From Pachyseris speciosa (lineage: Eukaryota > Cnidaria > Anthozoa > Scleractinia > Pachyseridae), in contig JAEMWC010000024.1 in NCBI GenBank assembly GCA_016490735.1, positions 339,501 through 403,500 on the forward strand: a stretch of 64,000 nucleotides of DNA, given 5' to 3'. Each line of letters begins with the position of its first letter. The first letter of the stretch is position 1. The notes beneath the pieces were generated by a model. The model ran no database searches. It was not told the DNA's origin and worked only from the letters and a program-made list of their open reading frames with translations. Below, piece by piece: positions 58,571-64,000 of this stretch. The position numbers and the translations under genes were made by a program.

Positions 58571-60399
58571 TACTGTCGAACTTCCGGTAAGCGACCACTC
58601 AAAATTTGGTGGTCGCTTGCGGGAGGTAGTAGTTTTCGAGAGCTTAGACCATATGGGGTCAAAATTTTGCCTCATTAACATATGGTAACCACAGAGACTT
58701 ACCCCATGCACGCATGTAACCCATTTTTCCCATAATGCACATTGTTTGCCCCCCAAAATTTTGCATAATCATTGTTTTCAATTTCTTTTGGGACGATTGT
58801 AAGTCCCAAGAGCAATGGAAGACAATGCTTATTATGGGAGATGTGGAATTGGAGAATTACGAGTATTATGGTTCGCTTCTGTACTGACTTAACCTAATAA
58901 GGCGAACGGAACAAGTCTCAAGCCCTGGCCAAACTATCGAACAAAGTTGGATTCAACATTCCAACTTTGCTTGATCCAACATTGTTCGACCGTTTGGCTG
59001 TCCATGTTGGATGATGTTCTCCAACAATTTTTGCTCGATCAAATGTTGGATAGAGTTTGCTTTTGATCAAACATTTCGCCCAACAATTCTGCTCGACGAA
59101 AAAATGTTGCAGTGTTTCGCCGCTCTTCCAACAAAGTTGTATCCTGGAACGAGTCACGTTCGCCCTGCTAGCCAAAAAATAATCGCCATTTTGTTGTTCT
59201 GTTTGCAGATGTACGGTTCAATAACGTTTAAATTTTCTGCAAACTGATCCGGGATCATTCTGATCATCTCCGCGCGTGTATCTTGCAATGATAATTGTAG
59301 AGCGGTATGGAACATACCCTTTTCAGCTTGTTCTCTTAACCATTCCATGGATTTTCCTCGCTTGACAACGTCAGTTACGTCCTCGAACAGCTCTGGTAGC
59401 ATAAACATTACATCTAACGCTATATGAGCGCTTTTCGTTTCCGTTTTAGCGCCATGCTTTCAATTAAATTTAGCGCCAACTTGTACCGGTAGCTTATGTT
59501 GGATAGTGTTTTGCCACTATCTCAACGTTTACATCCATTGGATCTAACTTTGTTCGATAGTTTTGCCAGGGCTTCACGATAGTTTAATACAAATTGAATC
59601 TTTAATGTTGTCACTTAAACGTTACAGGGAACTGAACAAAGGATTGGATGATTATATTACTGGCGATTTACATGTTGACAAGCGTAAAAAAAAAACACTA
59701 GACCTAGACCTCAGAAGAGCCCATACTTTTTGAGTTGGTTGGTCGTACGATCGCGCGAGGTGTTCAAGTGAAACGTCTGGAGAGATCGTGTGTAGCCCCG
59801 CTTTAGTTGTAGTTTAAGACACTGTACGTTAACAAATGAACAAAGAAACGTCTACTAAAGCTAAGGCGTTGTCTTGAACTGTTTATTGATGATTACCATA
59901 TTTACACGTATGCCAGTGTTATAATCACTAGACCCAGTGCGACACCTCAACACACTCAGTGACTTTGTTAGAGACCGCGAGTGTCACTTACGTTGTGTAT
60001 TTTAATGACTGATAAAGTACAGTGTATGTGCACTTTTTCTTTAAATTCTTAAATTTTTTATTCAAGTGAAAAGTCAATTTCGAGGAAAAAATCCGGTACT
60101 TCAGATTGAGAAATTTCCATACCTTACAATACCCAGGAATGTGATAATGTTACAACACCTTATTATCCAATTTTCGTTGTATTATCCGTCACGTGGTCGC
60201 TTACGGGTGGTTAAAAACAATAGAAATTTCAAACTTTAACCTTTAAAAGTGGTCGCGGTCGCTTATGAGAGGTAGTCGCTTACAAGGGGTTCCAAATATA
60301 GTGATTTGACTTGGGAACTTTTGGGATTTTGGAAAACTGGTCGCTGAGGAGAGGTGGTCGCTTACGAGAGGTGATCGCAACCGGAGGTTCGGCTTGCTA
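58571..60399. mobile_element. TA-flanked TIR element with 'GGTCGCTTA' subterminal repeats
   Basis: TA-bordered ends TACTGTCGAACTTCCGGTAA and the inverse of TAGCAAGCCGAACCTCCGGT. Near both ends the motif TGGTCGCTTACGAGAGG recurs in variants (58605-58625, 60190-60380). The size is inflated by the nested Harbinger-like element. Consistent with a Tc1/mariner- or pogo-group non-autonomous element. Confidence 0.6.
58921..59573. mobile_element. PIF/Harbinger-like element, internally deleted
   Basis: TCA occurs directly on both sides (58918-58920, 59574-59576), a 3-bp duplication as expected for PIF/Harbinger. Ends AGCCCTGGCCAAACTATCGA and its near-inverse (TCGATAGTTTTGCCAGGGCT on the right strand). 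On the minus strand 59408-59154 encodes about 84 residues with RAEMIRMIPDQFAENLNVIE, resembling the start of Harbinger transposases (FRMxPxxFxxLLxLV), after which the gene is missing. Confidence 0.75.
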
Positions 60400-60891
60400 A
60401 AAGCTAACTGCCTTCAGAGGATTCTGAGTTTTACCTAGAACTGGTTTTATCATAAAACCATCTTACGTAAATAATGATGTGAAAAGAAACAAAATTCAGT
60501 ATTCCAAACTGACAAATTTACAAGTGGCTCCCTATATGCTCTACAGACGCAAAAATGGAAGTTCTTTCGTTGTCTCTAGTTTCTGGTTTGGTTTAACGTC
60601 AGGAGCTATGAAAACTGAGATACTGGAAGCAAAGAAAATCCAACAATAATGTCTCACTTTTTTTTTAAATTATTTTACCAATGTAACAGAACTATAAATG
60701 AGCCTCTTTGGCTGAGGATGGCAAGCATTGAAATGGATAGCAACTTGAAAAAATTGGGCCAAGTTTTTCAAGAGTCTCCTCTTGTGCTGCGGGAAAAAAA
60801 ATAACCAGATACAAAATATGGTTTGCTTTGCCTTTGACAAAATAGTTTGATATCCTCTTGGTGTTCTTGGGGCATTTTGCCGGTTAACGAG
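60400..60891. other. Gene-free stretch, nothing recognised
   Basis: AT-rich sequence with a poly-T run near 60657-60665. No coding or repeat feature identified. Confidence 0.3.
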
Positions 60892-61250
60892 CAATAGTAC
60901 TTGAGGGAACTAGGTTTTAATTTTACCTCTAAACATAAAAATCACCATGAGATAGTCTCGTTAATGTCGTTAGGTCACGTCTCGGAGATCAAAAGACAGA
61001 AAAGAGGCAATTTTCGATTCACAGAAATTGCATAATTTGACTTTCATCTTTCTAGCCTGCGTAGCTGGCGGTATTCGGTAGGCGCGCGCTCTTTACTCCG
61101 CGTGCCTACAACTGAACCGTCAGCTACGTCGAAGGGTACTGAAAGTCCGGCCCGACATGACAGATATCGGAGAGAATCTTCAATAAGGGACCGTTATTCT
61201 TTAGGGTGGGAACGGTCTTTTCGAGAGAAAACGCCTCGTACTCCATGGGA
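60892..61250 (+). repeat. ~350-bp direct repeat, copy A
   Basis: Shares with 62595-62950 the order AATAGTACTTGA, TTTTAATTTTACCTCTAA, AAAAATCACCATGA, AAAAGAGGCAATTTTCGATT, GCGTAGCTGGCGGTATT and GGACCGTTATTCTTTAG, about 80-85 percent alike by eye. Its middle is a palindrome around GCGTAGCTGGCGGTATT, decayed in this copy. Confidence 0.7.
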
Positions 61251-61439
61251 CGCTTTATAATGTTCATTTCAGTTAAGTTTTAGATGTTTTTTTATTTTAT
61301 TTGCACGACCTCACAAGCTGTTAAGCTTTAATTCTTTATCGTGCTAAAATAAAGGTTGTCTGACTGTCTGTCTGATTGAGCAACAAGCGGAAACCCTGGA
61401 GATTTATATGGTCCAAACGAAGGCGATGCAATATTTTTG

Positions 61440-62270
61440 ATGGCGATTTTAACTTAGTACTTGACGTTGAAAAATACAAAAAGGGCGGCCTCGCCAGAAC
61501 TCTTTAAAAGTCATTAGAGGTCACTAAAGCCTTCTGCGAAGACTTAGATCTAATTGATGAGTGGAGGGTGGTACATCCCGATCTCTCCAGATTCACGTGG
61601 CAACAAAGAAGGCCTGGTGATCGAGGTTCACTACAAATGTTTTTTCTCGTTAGTCAGCGCACTTTTTGTAACATCAATGGAGCTGACATCATACCAGGAT
61701 ATAAAACGGTCCTTTCCATTATCTCCTTGTATTTTTCTGTACATTCCAATGTTAGAGGCCGAAGGTTCTGGAAACTTAACACGTCTTTTTTAAAAGAGAC
61801 CGAAAGCCAGATTAAATCAACCATATAGAAAACTGAGGAAGAATATGCAAACGACGATTCTGCTGATCACAGCTTGCTATGGGAAATGATCAAACTGAAA
61901 GTGTGAGAGAGATCTATTAATTTTGGCACAAAGAAAAAGAAGAAAATGGCATCAGAGCGAAACGAAATCAAACAGTCAATCGCAATTTTAGAAAAGCGTA
62001 TATCTGACGCTTCAATGGACAACGCTCAAAAACAAAATTGTTGCGTGCAACTAGAAACAAAGAAACAGGAATTAGAAAGAATAGTTGAAGACCACACAAA
62101 AGGTGCGATTTTTGCGATGGAAGTCTCCATTGTATAATGAAGGTAAACACCAAATCTTTTCCAATTCACTTTGCCAGCTCAAAATAGATCAGATAATGTT
62201 TTTGATGTCACAGATAAAGAGATACTAAGCCAATGAGAAACTTTTTATAAGGACCTATATTCTGCCAAAA
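61440..62270 (+). pseudogene. L1-like LINE relic: end of endonuclease and linker before reverse transcriptase
   Basis: Frames read WRVVHPDLSRFTWQQRRPG (end of an APE-type endonuclease domain), then FWKLNTSFLKETESQIK, then MASERNEIKQSIAILEKRIS with a following coiled-coil-like stretch and a decayed WYNEGEK motif near 62135. This is the order before the reverse transcriptase in L1/Tx1-type elements. Several frameshifts and stops break it, and no RT domain follows. Confidence 0.75.
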
Positions 62271-62340
62271 CAGTAAAAGAGATATCACAGCTTTCACCTT
62301 TCCGCCGCATCCAAATGTAAAGGTTCTGAATAACGAGAAT

Positions 62341-62530
62341 TGGTATATACCACACAAGTGAATAGTGCTTTTCGCGCGCTCTGATTGGTTAACTCGGAGG
62401 TGATTAGCAAGTACTATTCACCTCCGAGCAGCCGGCACGCAAGATTTTACAATTTCCGACCGCTTGTCGGTATATTGTCACACATAGAGTAACGTTTTGG
62501 TCTACTAATTCAGCTTGTGTGGTATATGCT
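62341..62530. repeat. MITE-like inverted repeat
   Basis: Ends GGTATATACCACACAAGTGA and GCTTGTGTGGTATATGC are inverse copies; the interior carries AACTCGGAGGTGA/TCACCTCCGAG hairpins. Lies between the LINE relic and direct-repeat copy B. Confidence 0.55.
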
Positions 62531-62594
62531 AAAACAGTTATTCACCTCACTGTCGGTGAAAGAGGTAGATATTTACCTCCACTTCGGTGAATAA

Positions 62595-62950
62595 TTGTTA
62601 AATAGTACTTGACGAAATTTGCTTTTAATTTTACCTCTAATACATAAAAATCACCATGACATAGCTAAAAACGTCGTTAAGTCACGTTTCAGAGATATAA
62701 AGACTGAAAAGAGGCAATTTTCGATTCACACGTTTGAGAAAAGGAAATTGCATGATCAGCGCCAAATTTGGCCCGCGTAGCTGGCGGTATTGTAGGCGAG
62801 CGCTCCAGCCACTCCGCGTTCCTACAATACCGCCAGCTACGCGTTCTACTGAAAGTCTCCGACATGACGGATGTCGGAGAAAATCTTCAGTGGGACCGTT
62901 ATTCTTTAGAGTAGGAATGGTCTTTTCGAGAGAAAGCGCCTCGTAAAATT
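62595..62950 (+). repeat. ~350-bp direct repeat, copy B
   Basis: Second copy of 60892-61250, same orientation. Its central palindrome is intact here: GCGTAGCTGGCGGTATTGTA near 62763 against TACAATACCGCCAGCTACGC ending at about 62842. Confidence 0.7.
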
Positions 62951-63014
62951 TTAGCCACATTTTACGAGTCTTCTGCAAGTCTCGAAACCGTCTCGATGGC
63001 CCTCAAAGGGAATC

Positions 63015-63476
63015 TCCACTCTTACAACAAATTGAAGCTAAATTGTATGCAATAATTACAAGATTTCAAATTTTGTTTTAAAACGTGGATATAACGTCAA
63101 AAAAAAATGGATATCATCTTCGACTATTTTTGCTTTTAAATTTCCCGGGCGCGGCCAGTTTGGATTTAACGACGTGTAATGGTTGCCCTATTGTTTAACG
63201 CAAAGGATTTTCCGCTTCATTTGCTTCCTTACAATAGCTGCAACCATTACACGTCATCAAATCCAAAATGGCCTCGCCGGGAAATTTGAAAGCGAAAATA
63301 GGCGATAATGATATCGACTATTTTATGTACTTAAATGTTATATCCTAGCCTGCTGTGAGCGATGAGAGGCGGCTGTGTTCGCAGGCTAGTTATATCCACG
63401 TTTCAAAACAAAATTTGGAAGCTAGTAATTATTGCATACAATTTAGCATGAATTTGTTGTAAGAGTGGAGGTTTCC
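63015..63476. mobile_element. Large palindromic element with ~200-bp arms
   Basis: CCACTCTTACAACAAATTGA (near 63017) is mirrored near 63470 by ATGAATTTGTTGTAAGAGTGG. The arms stay alignable through ATTGTATGCAATAATTAC, ACGTGGATATAACGT and GACGTGTAATGGTTGC. A ~50-bp insert, TAGCCTGC...GCAGGCTAG (about 63348-63390), interrupts the right arm. No coding capacity. Confidence 0.7.
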
Positions 63477-63867
63477 AAGAACTTGCGTACAGACTTGCGT
63501 TGGGTGGCCAAACGGACTCTCAAGTTTCCTCGTAAGTAGACGGAAGTCGAAAAAAAAAATTTCAAGAGTACACATCCTGTATTTCATTGGCTAATAAGTT
63601 GCCGTAACAACGAATGGACGTCACTCAACTTGCGTTAACTTGGGCTGGGTGGCCAAACCGTGAAAAGCATGCGTCGACTTGCATGCAAATTTAATCTTGA
63701 CCAAATTGGTCAGAGTGAGCGCAAGCTAACGCAAGTCAACGCATGTGCATGCAAGTCCTCGCCAAACGGAGTCTCAAATAGACGCAAGTTGAAAACTTGC
63801 GTCTATTTGCGAATACGTTTTGGCTAGGGCTTTAAAGAGCCCTGGAGTGATAAAAAGGAAGCCAACC

Positions 63868-64000
63868 CCTCTCCCCCCAGGGGGGAGTACTCCCTTATAT
63901 GGGCTATATAGGCATGTGCGACCCCAAAGGGTATGGTTTATTAGCCGTTTTGGTCTGAAACAGGGTATCGATTTTGTTCATTTTGGTCTGAAATAGGGTA
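63868..64000 (-). repeat. Repeat related to 57584-57992, cut by the window end
   Basis: Begins CCCCCCAGGGGGGAGTACTC and continues into TTGGTCTGAAATAGGGTA blocks, the reverse complement of the units at 57640-57960. Continues beyond the window. Confidence 0.6.

Overview
This is animal nuclear DNA, most likely from a stony coral or another anthozoan cnidarian. The genes have short exons with ordinary GT-AG introns, the sequence is AT-rich, and the spaces between exons are packed with small palindromic DNA transposons, tRNA-derived SINEs, a Penelope-like relic with a GIY-YIG domain and CR1- and L1-type LINE fragments. I saw nothing prokaryotic (no operons, CRISPR or rRNA).

Layout. 156-336 (+): last exon of an unrecognised gene. 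994-4600: transposon-rich tract (TTAA-flanked foldback MITE, Penelope-like relic, large inverted repeat with hammerhead-like cores, dead CR1-type LINE). 4998-5975 (+): intronless 325-codon ORF of unknown function. 7614-7898 (+): doubtful small ORF. 8962-11283 (-): YBEY. 11585-17974 (+): Acl4-like TPR chaperone of ribosomal protein L4. 19179-24074 (-): beta-tubulin. 25656-29956 (-): polypeptide GalNAc-transferase. 32203-37420 (-): CIR1. 37606-41574 (+): MpaB-type (DUF2236) oxygenase-like protein. 42687-56862 (-): lifeguard/TMBIM protein. 56863-64000: gene-free and full of repeats.

I rebuilt each multi-exon gene by hand from splice sites, reading phase and protein resemblance. Six models close in frame from ATG to stop; CIR1 needs one base removed from a homopolymer in exon 5. 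Two pairs are head-to-head: YBEY with the Acl4-like gene (301 bp apart, both ribosome-related) and CIR1 with the MpaB-like gene (185 bp apart).

I found no convincing new multi-gene system. The most interesting material is structural: a 3.0 kb Mutator-like element with another TIR element nested inside, the inner one carrying RecQ-helicase-like and Cys-containing fragments; a SINE and a LINE that share the same 3' end; two almost identical MITEs in one intron; a 14-nt micro-exon; two GC-AG introns; and a MITE that stops seven bases short of a splice acceptor.
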